Shown piece by piece: positions 54,024-63,665 of a DNA stretch of 64,000 nt; position 1 is the stretch's first letter, and every line of letters starts with the position of its first letter. The position numbers were made by a program, and so were the translations under genes. Below the pieces are notes generated by a model. It made no database searches. It was not told where the DNA came from and was given only the letters and a program-made list of their open reading frames with translations. Location: positions 1-64,000 of the forward strand of contig CAZPWQ010000007.1 in assembly GCA_964590495.1 (NCBI GenBank), written 5' to 3'. The DNA is from CAZPWQ01 sp964590495. Lineage in GTDB: Bacteria; Bacteroidota; Rhodothermia; Balneolales; Balneolaceae.

Positions 54024-55766
54024 ATGCACTGGATAGACTGGATCGTTCTCATAGCATTCCTGGCCTATACCATCTGGGATGGTGTTCAGCGGGGAAAGGA
54101 TTCTTCCAACATTGAAGGGTTCCTTCTGGCCAACCGTTCGATGCCGTGGTGGGCGATGGGACTTTCTGTGATGGCAACCCAGGCTTCTGCCATCACTTTT
54201 ATCGGCACTACCGGGCAGGCCTATGTTGAGGATATGCGTTTCGTACAGATGTACCTCGGCATTCCTTTTGCCATGATCATATTGTGCATGACGCTGGTGC
54301 CTTTCTTTCACAGAATGAAGAATTTCAGCGCTTATGAAGTGCTTGAATCGAAGTTCGGGCTGCCGACACGGCTGTTTACGAGTTTCCTGTTTCTAATGTC
54401 CCGGGGTTTAGCCGTCGGCACCATTATAGCAGCACCTTCTTATGTATTGTCATTGCTTTTAAATTTGCCGCTCACAGCAACAATCCTGATGATCGGAGTT
54501 ATCGCTACACTCTACACTATGGTGGGAGGAATAACGGGCGTTATACGAACCGACGTCAAACAGATGATCGTTATGGCCTTCGGTCTTATTTTTTGCTTTT
54601 TCTGGATAAATCACTTGATGCCGGAGGACGTTAATTTTTCGGATTCACTGTACCTGGCCGGAACACTCGGAAAACTGCAGGCGATCGATCTCAATTTTGA
54701 TCTGAGCGAAAAATACAGCATCTGGAGTGGAATTATCGCAGCAATATTTCTGATGCTATCCTATTTTGGCACTGATCAGACACAGGTACAGCGCTATCTT
54801 ACGGCCAAATCGCTGAAAGATGCACGGAAATCATTAATGCTGACTGCTTATGCCAAAATCCCGATGCAGTTTTTTGTTCTTTTATTGGGAGTAATACTGT
54901 ATGTTTTTTACATCTTCGCAACGCCCCCTACAACATTCAGAAGCGTCGAACCGACTGCCCAAACCGAACAAACTGCCATAGCGGGTGAAATGCTTGATCA
55001 GGAGTTTCAGACTACCCATATGAAAAGAAGGGAAGCAGCCTATTCACTATTGACGGAAAAGAACCAGGAATATGCCGATGCTTTTAAAGAGGCGGATGAA
55101 CATCTGAATAATGTACGCCAGTCGGAATTGCAGCGACAGGAGAAAATCACTCAGTCAAGTCTTAATGATACCAATTATATTCTCCCCTATTTCATTCTGA
55201 ATGAGATCCCTATCGGTATTATCGGACTTATTGTTGCCGGTATTTTTGCGGCGGCACTTTCCAGTATTGACAGTGAACTTAACGCTCTCACGACGATATC
55301 GATAGTGGACTGGTACAAACGCCTCGACAAAAGGGAGCAGGGAGAAAGATGGTATCTGAAATCGTCCCGGTTTATGACCGTTTTCTGGGGAATACTCGCC
55401 ACACTTGCGGCCCTCGCACTGGGAGAAACCCGTTCCATCATCGAGCTGGTTAACAAGATCGGAAGCTACTTTTACGGATCGATTCTTGGCGTATTTGTTC
55501 TCCTTCTCTGGGTAAAACGAGCCAATGGTACCGGAGCACTTACCGGGTTGGTATCAGGTATGTTTACAGTATTTCTGTTCGACCGGCTATACGAACATAC
55601 TGAAACCGGAGTATATCAGCTGGTTATGCCCTGGAATAATGCTCCCGAGGGATTCATCAAAAGCATTGAATATCTCTGGCTGAATCCTGTCGGAACCGCG
55701 GTTGTAGTAATTGTAGGTATTGCCGTAAGCTTAATTTGGGAGAAAATGAGTAAACGTAACACGTAA
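54024..55766 (+). CDS. Sodium:solute symporter (SSS family)
   Basis: 580 residues with about 13 helices. N-terminal IDWIVLIAFLAYTIWDGVQR, then SSNIEGFLLANRSMPWWAMG and SVMATQASAITFIGTTGQAY, the usual Na+-site region of SSS symporters; VGGITGVIRTDVKQ and SSIDSELNALTTISIVDWYK are also family-typical. A soluble insert of about 100 residues (about 310-385) is acidic and helical. It imports a sugar, amino acid or similar solute with Na+. The 39-residue peptide gene just upstream may be its partner. Confidence 0.9.
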   Translation: MHWIDWIVLIAFLAYTIWDGVQRGKDSSNIEGFLLANRSMPWWAMGLSVMATQASAITFIGTTGQAYVEDMRFVQMYLGIPFAMIILCMTLVPFFHRMKNFSAYEVLESKFGLPTRLFTSFLFLMSRGLAVGTIIAAPSYVLSLLLNLPLTATILMIGVIATLYTMVGGITGVIRTDVKQMIVMAFGLIFCFFWINHLMPEDVNFSDSLYLAGTLGKLQAIDLNFDLSEKYSIWSGIIAAIFLMLSYFGTDQTQVQRYLTAKSLKDARKSLMLTAYAKIPMQFFVLLLGVILYVFYIFATPPTTFRSVEPTAQTEQTAIAGEMLDQEFQTTHMKRREAAYSLLTEKNQEYADAFKEADEHLNNVRQSELQRQEKITQSSLNDTNYILPYFILNEIPIGIIGLIVAGIFAAALSSIDSELNALTTISIVDWYKRLDKREQGERWYLKSSRFMTVFWGILATLAALALGETRSIIELVNKIGSYFYGSILGVFVLLLWVKRANGTGALTGLVSGMFTVFLFDRLYEHTETGVYQLVMPWNNAPEGFIKSIEYLWLNPVGTAVVVIVGIAVSLIWEKMSKRNT

Positions 55767-55768
55767 TC

Positions 55769-55797
55769 CGTAATGCGTAAAGTCTATACGCATTACG
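55769..55797. terminator. GTAATGCGTAA-type hairpin between convergent genes
   Basis: CGTAATGCGTA (55769-55779) pairs perfectly with TACGCATTACG (55787-55797) with a 7-base loop, two bases after the symporter stop. The opposite gene ends at 55814, so the hairpin could act for both directions. It is a further copy of the repeat that flanks the gene at 50972-51448. Confidence 0.6.
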
Positions 55798-55813
55798 TGT
55801 TATGCATTACGAA

Positions 55814-58800
55814 TTAATCAAGTCCTACTTTTTCAAATTGTTTGAACGGGCTTAATTCCGCGCTTTCCATATCCGTAATATAAGCCGGCCATTCATTTCC
55901 AAAAAAGTCATTAGTCTTTTCAAGCATTTCTTCCACCGCTTCCAGGGCATGTTTTATGAGCGTGCGCTCAGTTGATGTCGGCGCTCCAATCGAACTTCCC
56001 AGGTAGCGGGCTGGAGCATTCAACCTCGTGTTTACCGAAGGTTCCGGACTTCTCGTAATACCCTGTCGGTCATCTTCTTCACCAAGGACAAAATCCAGCA
56101 ATACATCAACAGAATCTTTGAGTGCTTTATTCCTCTCCACGAGCTCTTTTAGCCGTTCTTCATTAACATCGGTTTTATCTGATTCAAGCAGCTTTTCAGC
56201 AGTCTCTATCATCTCCCTGGCATCATGAAGTTGATTTGTAGCTTCTGCTGCTGTTTCCCGAAGTGCCATCAACTCATGTTGCATGTCACGCTTTTTGCGG
56301 AGATCATCCACATTAATTTCAATTCGCGGATCGAAATGCACCTGTACCGTAGTAGAATCGGATTCTTCTCCATAAGTCAACTTAACTTTATAGATTCCGG
56401 GCAGTACATGCGGGCCTGAAGGTTCCGGTGCTTCTTCGCTCGGTGTTACACGGCTCGGGCCGCGAACACCTTTTTCATCAAGTGCCCATGTGGTACGGTT
56501 AATCCCATCATATTCCGGAATTTCCTCCAGCGTACGGATTTTATTATCCCGGCTGTCAAAGATCTCAATTTTTACTTTCTCTTCTTTCTCTTTGTCCTCA
56601 CTATCATTTTCCGATTCATCCTTTTTAACAACCGAGTAAGTGAGACGGGCACCAAAAGGACGATTTTCACCACTGTATATGGCATCCCCCGCGAAACGTG
56701 TGCCGGCCGCCTGTCGAAATTCAGCCAGGTAAGCATCAGGTGCAGGATATACCTTAATCTTTTGATCCAGTTCACTCGTCCCGTTTTTCGCTATCTCACG
56801 CAAAGGACGGATATCATCAAGCACCCAGGCCGACCGGCCGAAAGTCCCGATCACCAGGTCGTGCTCGCGGGGATGAATCACCATATCATATGTGGAAGCT
56901 GTCGGATAGTCGTTCGTCCACTCTGTCCACGTATCGCCCTCGTCAAGACTTACATAAAGTCCAAACTCAGTTCCCGCAAACATCAGATTTGGCTCTACCG
57001 GGTCCTGAACAAAGGAGAGAATGTAACCTTCAAAACCTTTGTCTCCGACAATATTCTCCCAGCTCTGTCCATAGTTTGTGGTCCGCATCAGGTAGGGGGT
57101 CCAGTCGCTGCGGCGATAGTTGTTAATAACAGCAACAGCCTCTCCTTCATTAAATCTCGAAGCTTTTATTTGTGCCACCCAGCTACCTTCCGGCACACCC
57201 ATATTCGCGGCTGTATTTGTCCAATTTTCACCACCGTCGCGGGTAATCTGAACATTTCCGTCGTCGGTACCGGCCCAGATAACATCGGAAGTATGAAAGC
57301 TCGGTGAAATAGCGGTAATAGTCGTAAAGTTTTCAGCCCCGGTGGCATCGATAGTTAACCCGCCGCTCTCATGCTGTTGCTGCTTCGTTGTATCATTCGT
57401 GGTTAAATCCGGAGATATGATTTCCCATGTATCCCCGTGATCGGTACTTTTATGGATAAACTGGCTCCCGAAATAAACGTTTTCACTGTTTACCGGATCT
57501 ATCGCGATTGCTGCATTCCAGTTAAACCGCAACTCTTCTCCTTCCGGATGTATCGGCTGTGCAAATTTGGAATACCCGGTTTGCAGATCCACCCGTCCTA
57601 CATTACCGCGTTGCGACATGGCATACGCATAACGGGAATCGCTCGAATCTACGACGACATCAAAGCCATCACCGAAATAGAGTTCCTCAAAATAGGAATT
57701 GCGTATACCGCCATCACGCCAGACATAGGCCGGCCCCTGCCATGAACCGTTATCCTGCATGCCGCCATACACATTATACGGAAATTCCATATCCACATTA
57801 ATGTGATAATATTGGGCTACCGGAAGGTTTTCTACAAACCGCCATGTTTTGGCACGGTCATAAGAAATATTCATACCTCCATCATTGCCATCGATAATAA
57901 ATGAAGGATTATCGGGATGGATATAAAAGGCGTGATGGTCGGGGTGAATATAGTTGTAATACGGGTAAATGCTTTCAAACGACTTGCCCCCGTCCTCACT
58001 CACCGATAAAAAAGAATATAAACTGTAGATACGATTTTCATTTTTGGGATCCACATAAATTTCCGCGTAGTAAAACGGGCGGTTTCCTACATCAGAATCC
58101 TCCTCCATCTCTATGGTTTTATCCCAGGAATAACCACCGTCATCACTGCGGTAAAGAGCGTTTTTTTCAGATTCCACCCATGCATATGCACGATCGGGAT
58201 TACTGCGTGCTATGGCAAGTCCCATTCGCCCGAGTTCACCTTCAGGCAGCCCGTCTTCTGATGTTATTTCTTTCCAGCTGTCCCCGCCGTCCACTGTCAT
58301 ATACAACCCGGAACCTTCACCTCCTGACTCAAAAAACCAAGGCCAGCGCCGGTATTCATACATCGCAACAAACAACTTATTGGGATTTGACGGATCCATT
58401 ACCATTTCTCCGACACCCGTACGTTCATTGTTATACAGGATTCTTTCCCAGGTTTCACCACCATCGGTAGTTTTGTAGACGCCACGTTCTTCGCTGTCAC
58501 CCCACGCATCTCCGTGTGCTCCGGCATATACGACATCGGGGTTATTAGGATCCACGATTACCCGGTGAATAGTGCGTGTTTCTCTCAGACCCATATTCTC
58601 CCAGGTCCGTCCGCCGTCAATACTTCTATAAATACCCCGGCCCATAGTCTGACTGTTACGCGGATTGCCTTCACCGGTTCCAACCCAAATGATGCTGGGG
58701 GTTTTCTGATAAATGGAAATTGCTCCGATAGAATGTGCGTCCTGATCATCAAAAATCGGTTCCCAGTCAACACCTCCGCTGGTAGATTTCCATAAACCGC

Positions 58801-59017
58801 CTGAAGCCGTACCAATGTACATGATATCGGGACTGTCGCGTATCACATCAATAGCCGTAACACGGCCGCTCATTCCGGCCGGGCCGATATTCCGCGGCTC
58901 CATCGCCTTCAGCTTATCCATATCCACCCCTTGTGCTTCTGTATCTATTGCCAGGAACAGGCAAAAAACAGCAGTCAGGATTATACTGGAAAAAATATAT
59001 TGTGAATGGTGTCTCAT
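55814..59017 (-). CDS. Secreted sortilin/BNR-repeat beta-propeller protein
   Basis: 1067 residues with a signal peptide (cleavage after about residue 29). Many Asp-box/BNR-type repeats occur: SGGVDWEPIFDDQDAHSIGA, GGRTWENMGLRETRTIHRVI, GGETWERILYNNERTGVGEM, DGGDSWKEITSEDGLPEGEL and later GGENWTNTAANMG, giving two seven-bladed VPS10/sortilin-like propellers. A C-terminal helical part (about 930-1060) follows a beta domain. It is often annotated as glycosyl hydrolase without catalytic proof. It lies downstream of the metalloprotease gene on the same strand and may share a secreted degradative or binding role. Confidence 0.82.
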   Translation of the reverse strand: MRHHSQYIFSSIILTAVFCLFLAIDTEAQGVDMDKLKAMEPRNIGPAGMSGRVTAIDVIRDSPDIMYIGTASGGLWKSTSGGVDWEPIFDDQDAHSIGAISIYQKTPSIIWVGTGEGNPRNSQTMGRGIYRSIDGGRTWENMGLRETRTIHRVIVDPNNPDVVYAGAHGDAWGDSEERGVYKTTDGGETWERILYNNERTGVGEMVMDPSNPNKLFVAMYEYRRWPWFFESGGEGSGLYMTVDGGDSWKEITSEDGLPEGELGRMGLAIARSNPDRAYAWVESEKNALYRSDDGGYSWDKTIEMEEDSDVGNRPFYYAEIYVDPKNENRIYSLYSFLSVSEDGGKSFESIYPYYNYIHPDHHAFYIHPDNPSFIIDGNDGGMNISYDRAKTWRFVENLPVAQYYHINVDMEFPYNVYGGMQDNGSWQGPAYVWRDGGIRNSYFEELYFGDGFDVVVDSSDSRYAYAMSQRGNVGRVDLQTGYSKFAQPIHPEGEELRFNWNAAIAIDPVNSENVYFGSQFIHKSTDHGDTWEIISPDLTTNDTTKQQQHESGGLTIDATGAENFTTITAISPSFHTSDVIWAGTDDGNVQITRDGGENWTNTAANMGVPEGSWVAQIKASRFNEGEAVAVINNYRRSDWTPYLMRTTNYGQSWENIVGDKGFEGYILSFVQDPVEPNLMFAGTEFGLYVSLDEGDTWTEWTNDYPTASTYDMVIHPREHDLVIGTFGRSAWVLDDIRPLREIAKNGTSELDQKIKVYPAPDAYLAEFRQAAGTRFAGDAIYSGENRPFGARLTYSVVKKDESENDSEDKEKEEKVKIEIFDSRDNKIRTLEEIPEYDGINRTTWALDEKGVRGPSRVTPSEEAPEPSGPHVLPGIYKVKLTYGEESDSTTVQVHFDPRIEINVDDLRKKRDMQHELMALRETAAEATNQLHDAREMIETAEKLLESDKTDVNEERLKELVERNKALKDSVDVLLDFVLGEEDDRQGITRSPEPSVNTRLNAPARYLGSSIGAPTSTERTLIKHALEAVEEMLEKTNDFFGNEWPAYITDMESAELSPFKQFEKVGLD

Positions 59018-59046
59018 AAATTACCCCTTAGTTATGTGACTTGTTT

Positions 59047-59101
59047 AACCACTAAGGCGTTAAGTACACTAAGCTTAAATGTTCTAAATGCCTTAGTGGT
59101 T
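59047..59101. terminator. AACCACTAAGGC hairpin between two minus-strand genes
   Basis: AACCACTAAGGC (59047-59058) pairs perfectly with GCCTTAGTGGTT (59090-59101). It lies 25 bases after the metalloprotease stop. A partial relative (ACCACTAAGG..ACACTAAGGC) is at 28041-28065, so it belongs to a dispersed palindrome type. Confidence 0.6.
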
Positions 59102-59125
59102 ATCAAGCGTTAAGAGCAAGTTATG

Positions 59126-61627
59126 CTAGCTACCTGGATCAAGAATATTTTCAATACGTATTTGAGCATCGGACAAGTGAGCACGGGTAGCGCGATCATT
59201 CACCCGGTTTTTTGTCTGTTCAATATTATCGGCAAGAGTTTCAAGCTGATCGCGGACAATAGGGCGTATATCAGACTGGCTGACATTTACGCTTGTCCAG
59301 CCGATAAATTCTCTGAAAGAACTTGAAACTGCAGGCAGTTCCTTTGTCATCAGATACTCCATTCGTTCAATATAAGCCCGTTGCAGATTACGCCGGTGAA
59401 CATCAATAGTGCTGTTATTATCCAATTCGCTCCAGATGCCATTTCGGACATTGTCCATCAGTTCAAAAGCACTGTATGTATCTTCTGTATAACGCGTATC
59501 AAATTCAATGAGCCGGGCAATACGCTGAGGATCCAGCAGATCATTCAATGCAGATTCCTGAATATTCCGCAAATCATCTACTGCCGTAGACTGATTAATG
59601 CGTCCCAGGATTTCCCGGTCTAGCAACCATGTGGGAGTAGTAAATGCATAATCAACCAGGAAATCCACGGCCCGTTTCTGATCTTCCTGTGGAACGAATT
59701 CATATACCGGGCCTTCCTGGCTAAACGTTTTATGTGTTTCATAGACACCACCGACATTTTTGGTGACATGCCCCATATAGCGGCTCCACTGGTTCACAAC
59801 ATTACGATAAAGCTCTTCCAGCTCATTAAAATTCTCCCCCTCCTGCTCTGTCCAGTCAACAAGGTTGGATACAATTCGCTGGAGATTGGCAATACCGAGC
59901 TCACTGGCTCTCATGGCATCATCGCCCAGATCCTCATTTTGAGAACGCGGATCGATTTTGCTGCCTGTCTGCCGACCGTAAAAGTATCGCGGGTCATCGG
60001 CACGTTCCCGGGTCCATTCATTAAGCTGAGCCCGCTTTTCTTCCTGCGACATATCATCCGGGAACCAGGTATAGCCCCATTTAACAGACCATTTATCGTA
60101 TTCACCAACGGCGGGATAGAAATTTGTCACCCCATCCCCCGGCTGTGCAATATAGTTGAACCTGGCGTAATCCATAATAGAAGGTGCCGTTCCGTGTTCA
60201 GAAGTAAAAGTCGGCGACCTCAGTGAATCAACCGGATATCCATAGCTTGAACCCCAATTGTGAGGCAGGCCCAGCGTATGTCCCACTTCGTGAGCCGATA
60301 CAAAGCGAACAAGTTCACCCATCACCTCGTCCTCAAACTTAACCGAACGAGCATCCGGATTTGCAGCAGCAGTCTGGACAAAATACCAATTACGTAACAG
60401 GTTCATCACGTTATGATACCAAAGAATATCGCTCTCCAGAATTTGGCCTGTACGGGGGTCATGAACGTGGGGTCCCTGGGCATTCGGAATGGTGTTGGTT
60501 ATATATCTGATAACGGAATAGCGAACATCTTCGGGACTGAATTCCGGGTCTTCCTCTACGGTGGGCGGATCTTTGGCAATGATAGCATTTTTAAATCCCG
60601 CCTCTTCAAAAGCTTTTTGCCAGTCTTCGATGCCCTGTTTTAAATACGTCCGCCATATGTTAGGCGTTGCCGGATCTATATAATAGACGATCGGCTCTTC
60701 CGGTTCCACCAGTTCCCCCCGCAAATAAGCCTCTTTATCTTTAGGAACCAATTGATAGCGTGTTATAAATTCTTTTTGATCGGCTCTGTGGACGTTATTT
60801 CCGTACTGTATCTGCTCAATTGAAAAGTAGCCTACCCTGTCATCAACAAGCCTTTTCTCCATTTGCTCATCAGGCAACAGAACCATCGACTGGTTCATCT
60901 CAAGAGAGATAGTACCGGAGGCAGCAAAATCGGGTGGATCCTGGGCATTATACGAGAGAATATGCCGGACTTCTATATTTTCGGGATAGGACCGGACAGT
61001 ATCAATAAAACTTCGATCATTATCCAGCCTGCTGACCTGAAACTGCTTACGCTGGCTGTCGCTGAGTCCGCCTATCAATGGCACATCAGTCGTAAAAAAT
61101 CCTGTTACGTCAATGACCCTTGTTGCAGAGTCTTCCCCGATAGCTTCAATATCAAAACTGAAGACAACCGGTTCAAAGTTATTATTTTGTATCGATGTAT
61201 ATACCGGGTCTTCCTGGTCTGCTATGCTTTCATGCGAAACATGACGAATCAGGATTTTCTTTTCTTTTTGTTGCCACCGGATTACCTGTTGAGATTTCGC
61301 CTTCATGCCCGCACCGCCAAAGCTCAGATTCTGCGGAGTTGCTGCAATACGACTTACCAACAGCATTTCCCGGTCGAGCGTCGTATCCGGAATTTCATAA
61401 TAATACTTCCCATCAACTTTATGAATGTCAAATAATCCTTCATCAGTCTGCGCATCATCTGTAATGACTTCGCTATAGGGCTTATAATCACTGCCGTTTT
61501 CCTGCCCGCCAGATTTGCCCGTACCGTCCGCTGCCTGTTTTGAAGCTGCACATGCACCCAACAATGCAATGGCAGTAATAACCAGAAAATAACTTTTCAC
61601 TCTTTTATAAAAAGGATAATTCATCAT
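59126..61627 (-). CDS. Zinc-dependent metalloprotease lipoprotein (DUF5117/DUF4953-type)
   Basis: 833 residues with lipobox LLGAC. An N-terminal beta domain (DUF5117-like: YYEIPDTTLDREMLLVSRIA) precedes a metzincin-type catalytic domain with zinc motif HEVGHTLGLPHNWGSS at about residue 445, then SIMDYARFNYIAQPGD, the Met-turn region of M10-type proteases. A C-terminal helical domain follows. It should cleave peptides at the cell surface. The start gives MMNYPFYKRVKSYFLVITAI; the second Met is an equal alternative. It precedes the sortilin-repeat gene on the same strand. Confidence 0.9.
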   Translation of the reverse strand: MMNYPFYKRVKSYFLVITAIALLGACAASKQAADGTGKSGGQENGSDYKPYSEVITDDAQTDEGLFDIHKVDGKYYYEIPDTTLDREMLLVSRIAATPQNLSFGGAGMKAKSQQVIRWQQKEKKILIRHVSHESIADQEDPVYTSIQNNNFEPVVFSFDIEAIGEDSATRVIDVTGFFTTDVPLIGGLSDSQRKQFQVSRLDNDRSFIDTVRSYPENIEVRHILSYNAQDPPDFAASGTISLEMNQSMVLLPDEQMEKRLVDDRVGYFSIEQIQYGNNVHRADQKEFITRYQLVPKDKEAYLRGELVEPEEPIVYYIDPATPNIWRTYLKQGIEDWQKAFEEAGFKNAIIAKDPPTVEEDPEFSPEDVRYSVIRYITNTIPNAQGPHVHDPRTGQILESDILWYHNVMNLLRNWYFVQTAAANPDARSVKFEDEVMGELVRFVSAHEVGHTLGLPHNWGSSYGYPVDSLRSPTFTSEHGTAPSIMDYARFNYIAQPGDGVTNFYPAVGEYDKWSVKWGYTWFPDDMSQEEKRAQLNEWTRERADDPRYFYGRQTGSKIDPRSQNEDLGDDAMRASELGIANLQRIVSNLVDWTEQEGENFNELEELYRNVVNQWSRYMGHVTKNVGGVYETHKTFSQEGPVYEFVPQEDQKRAVDFLVDYAFTTPTWLLDREILGRINQSTAVDDLRNIQESALNDLLDPQRIARLIEFDTRYTEDTYSAFELMDNVRNGIWSELDNNSTIDVHRRNLQRAYIERMEYLMTKELPAVSSSFREFIGWTSVNVSQSDIRPIVRDQLETLADNIEQTKNRVNDRATRAHLSDAQIRIENILDPGS

Positions 61628-62023
61628 AGTTACTGTCCTTATAAATATTCTGCATTTCTTTCAATCATAATGAGAAAATTAACCCTATAAAAATAATTTC
61701 ACTGCGCTTTCCACTCAATTAAAAACTTTTACACAGTTGTACTTTTATATTTGAACACGTTGTGTACGGTTGAAATAAAAACTCGACCTGACAGCGTATC
61801 AGCGGTTTCTGATTCCTGTCAGCGCCTTTACCAACAACGCTGTCTGGTTCCGAAGGCTTTCGGACCGCTTACAGGTTGTTTAAAAGTTAATCGCACAACA
61901 CGTTTATATTTAGTAAAATAATAATCCTTTTTTGCGTTAAAACAATAACTCTCCCTGCAAATTAGCCTATTTGATACAGCTTTATTACCTTAATAGGTTC
62001 TAACTAAAAACATTGAGGCACTA
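61628..62023. other. Gene-free gap before the methyltransferase
   Basis: AT-rich on both sides with a GC-richer middle (about 61785-61875) that contains TCCGAAGGCTTTCGGA. No coding frame is supported. The divergent genes on each side need promoters here; I cannot pin them. Confidence 0.4.
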
Positions 62024-62647
62024 TTGGAACACCTGATTCATTTTTTTAAAGATTTAAAACAAACAGGAGCTATAGCTCCCAGCTCCAAGTTTTTAGCTAA
62101 AGATTTGGTTACACAACTCAAAAGGAAAATTTCCTCAAATGAGTGTCCGTCACTTAATATTTTGGAACTTGGTCCCGGAACCGGACCTCTTACAAAAGAA
62201 ATTGCAAGGCAGCTGCGTCCGCAGGATCAGCTGGATATTGTAGAGATCCATAAAAAGTTCTACCAGATCGTCAAGAGTAAATATCGTCAGACTAATATAC
62301 AAACGTATCATACCGATATTCTGGAATTTGAGGCCGATCACCAATATGATTTTATATTTTCCAGTCTTCCCTATGAAAATATGCCGCAAAATATTAGTAA
62401 AAAGATCTGGAGAAAAAAACTTGAGCTTTGCTCCCCCAGTGCCTATATCTGTTATTTCAAATATGTTAAATTCCGAAAATTCAAGTGCGACTTTGAAGAA
62501 AAAGTTGTTGAAAAATACAGTCGTAACAAAAAGATAGTACTTCTTAATTTACCGCCAGCCAAAATTTACACACTAGAAATTACGAATGGTTCAGCAGATT
62601 CTATCCGGAATCCCAGCTCAAACATAGTAACAGGAAATGTCGCGTGA
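62024..62647 (+). CDS. Class I SAM-dependent methyltransferase (phospholipid N-MT/RsmA-like)
   Basis: 207 residues. It starts with TTG at 62024, supported by GAGG five bases upstream. The N-terminus LIHFFKDLKQTGAIAPSSKF is characteristic of PmtA-like phospholipid N-methyltransferases and their relatives; SAM motif I ILELGPGTGPLTKEIA, then VEIHKKFYQIVK and FDYIFSSLPYENMP-like IFSSLPYENMP. A lipid or rRNA substrate is possible; the PSS motif near the start favours the former. The C-terminus is basic. It stands alone. Confidence 0.8.
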   Translation: MEHLIHFFKDLKQTGAIAPSSKFLAKDLVTQLKRKISSNECPSLNILELGPGTGPLTKEIARQLRPQDQLDIVEIHKKFYQIVKSKYRQTNIQTYHTDILEFEADHQYDFIFSSLPYENMPQNISKKIWRKKLELCSPSAYICYFKYVKFRKFKCDFEEKVVEKYSRNKKIVLLNLPPAKIYTLEITNGSADSIRNPSSNIVTGNVA

Positions 62648-62689
62648 TCAGCCACTTATTTTAGATCGTTCACTCAGTCACCTTCCCCC

Positions 62690-62849
62690 TGTCATCCTGA
62701 GACACCAAAACGTGAAACCGTGGCAACCGATTAGCCTGTCGAAGGATCTCCTTTTCCTGGCAACCAGCCCCAACAAAGGCTTTCCGCCCAACCAACAAGA
62801 TTCTTCGGCAGCGGACCGGGAAAACCACCGGCCCTTGCTCAGAATGACA
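62690..62849. repeat. GTCATCCTGAG-type repeat element
   Basis: Starts TGTCATCCTGAG and ends CTCAGAATGACA, an imperfect inverted end pair, with AAGGATCTCC, TGGCAACCAGC and GATTCTTCGGCAGCGG inside. A close relative is at 28705-28815. Confidence 0.65.
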
Positions 62850-62878
62850 ACCGGGGGAGATGAAAATAAAATTAAGCC

Positions 62879-63196
62879 TTAAAAGAAACCGAGATTCAAG
62901 AGCGAGAGTAAAAGACTGTAAAGGAAAGCCCATCCAAAACTTTTAATCTTCATTCCATCGACAAGGGCATCTACCAACATCAGCATTAAGGCATTAACAA
63001 CCAGTATAAACAGGCCAAATGTGAGAATGGTAAGCGGAAGGGTTAAAAATAATATAATCGGTTTAACCAGAGTATTAACCACCGCCAGTAATACAGCAAC
63101 CCAAAGAGCAGTAAAAAAGTTGCGTATCTCCACACCTTTCAACAGGTAACCGATTACAAAAATACCGATACTGTTTACAAGAAGTTTTATGATCAT
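62879..63196 (-). CDS. Four-helix 'phage holin family' membrane protein
   Basis: 105 residues, four hydrophobic helices, matching PF04020: IIKLLVNSIGIFVIGYLLKG, VLLAVVNTLVKPIILFLTLP, LTILTFGLFILVVNALMLML and SFGWAFLYSLLLSLLNLGFF. Despite the family name these are chromosomal genes with no proven lysis role. It stands next to the candidate origin region. Confidence 0.88.
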   Translation of the reverse strand: MIIKLLVNSIGIFVIGYLLKGVEIRNFFTALWVAVLLAVVNTLVKPIILFLTLPLTILTFGLFILVVNALMLMLVDALVDGMKIKSFGWAFLYSLLLSLLNLGFF

Positions 63197-63346
63197 AGCA
63201 CAACATTATTTGTTTAAATTCGAATGCATATACGGGTTATCTGCCGAAAAGTTTATGCATTCTTTAATAATGAAGACCATTCTCACTTTTGTGCCGGTGA
63301 ATGACACAAATTGTACGTAAGCCGTTTTTTCTATAAATGATATTTT

Positions 63347-63421
63347 TTATCCCGTCAGCATAACTATACCGATCAGGACAAGAACCGTAATTTTAAATAC
63401 CAATGTTTTCCATCTACTCAT
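63347..63421 (-). CDS. Possible 24-residue hydrophobic peptide
   Basis: A short minus-strand frame from 63421 encodes MSRWKTLVFKITVLVLIGIV plus MLTG, with GGGGAA five bases before the ATG. It resembles single-helix small proteins of respiratory or transport complexes, but no homologue is known to me. It may be spurious. Confidence 0.3.
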   Translation of the reverse strand: MSRWKTLVFKITVLVLIGIVMLTG

Positions 63422-63489
63422 TGCTATTCCCCAGAACTTTTATTGATATTTCAGAAGGGATGAGTAACTAATCAAATTCTACAATAAAA

Positions 63490-63665
63490 CACAAGTTATC
63501 CACATTTTATTTTTAAATAAATGTAATACTTTTATCCCTTCCTTTATTAACAAGAGTCAATAAAGACCATTTTGTTACAAAAAAATCTATTATTCTTAAA
63601 AACAGACACTTATCCACAAACTTATCCACAATACGTGTGGATAAGTTATCTAATATGTGGATAAA
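63490..63665. other. Cluster of five DnaA boxes; candidate replication origin
   Basis: Perfect TTATCCACA boxes on the + strand at 63496-63504, 63610-63618 and 63622-63630, and on the - strand at 63636-63644 and 63656-63664. The sequence between (63505-63609) is very AT-rich and could be the unwinding element. Two boxes form the palindrome CTTATCCACA-N5-TGTGGATAAG at 63621-63645. Density far exceeds chance in 170 bases. No dnaA, dnaN or gidA is in view. Confidence 0.65.

Noticed and set aside
56762..57307. Plus-strand frame of 181 codons opposite the sortilin-repeat gene
   Set aside because: It lies entirely antisense to a strongly supported protein with clear repeats and has no domain sense of its own; the same applies to long antisense frames at 57901-58470, 59732-60226, 60863-61435 and 40310-40894.
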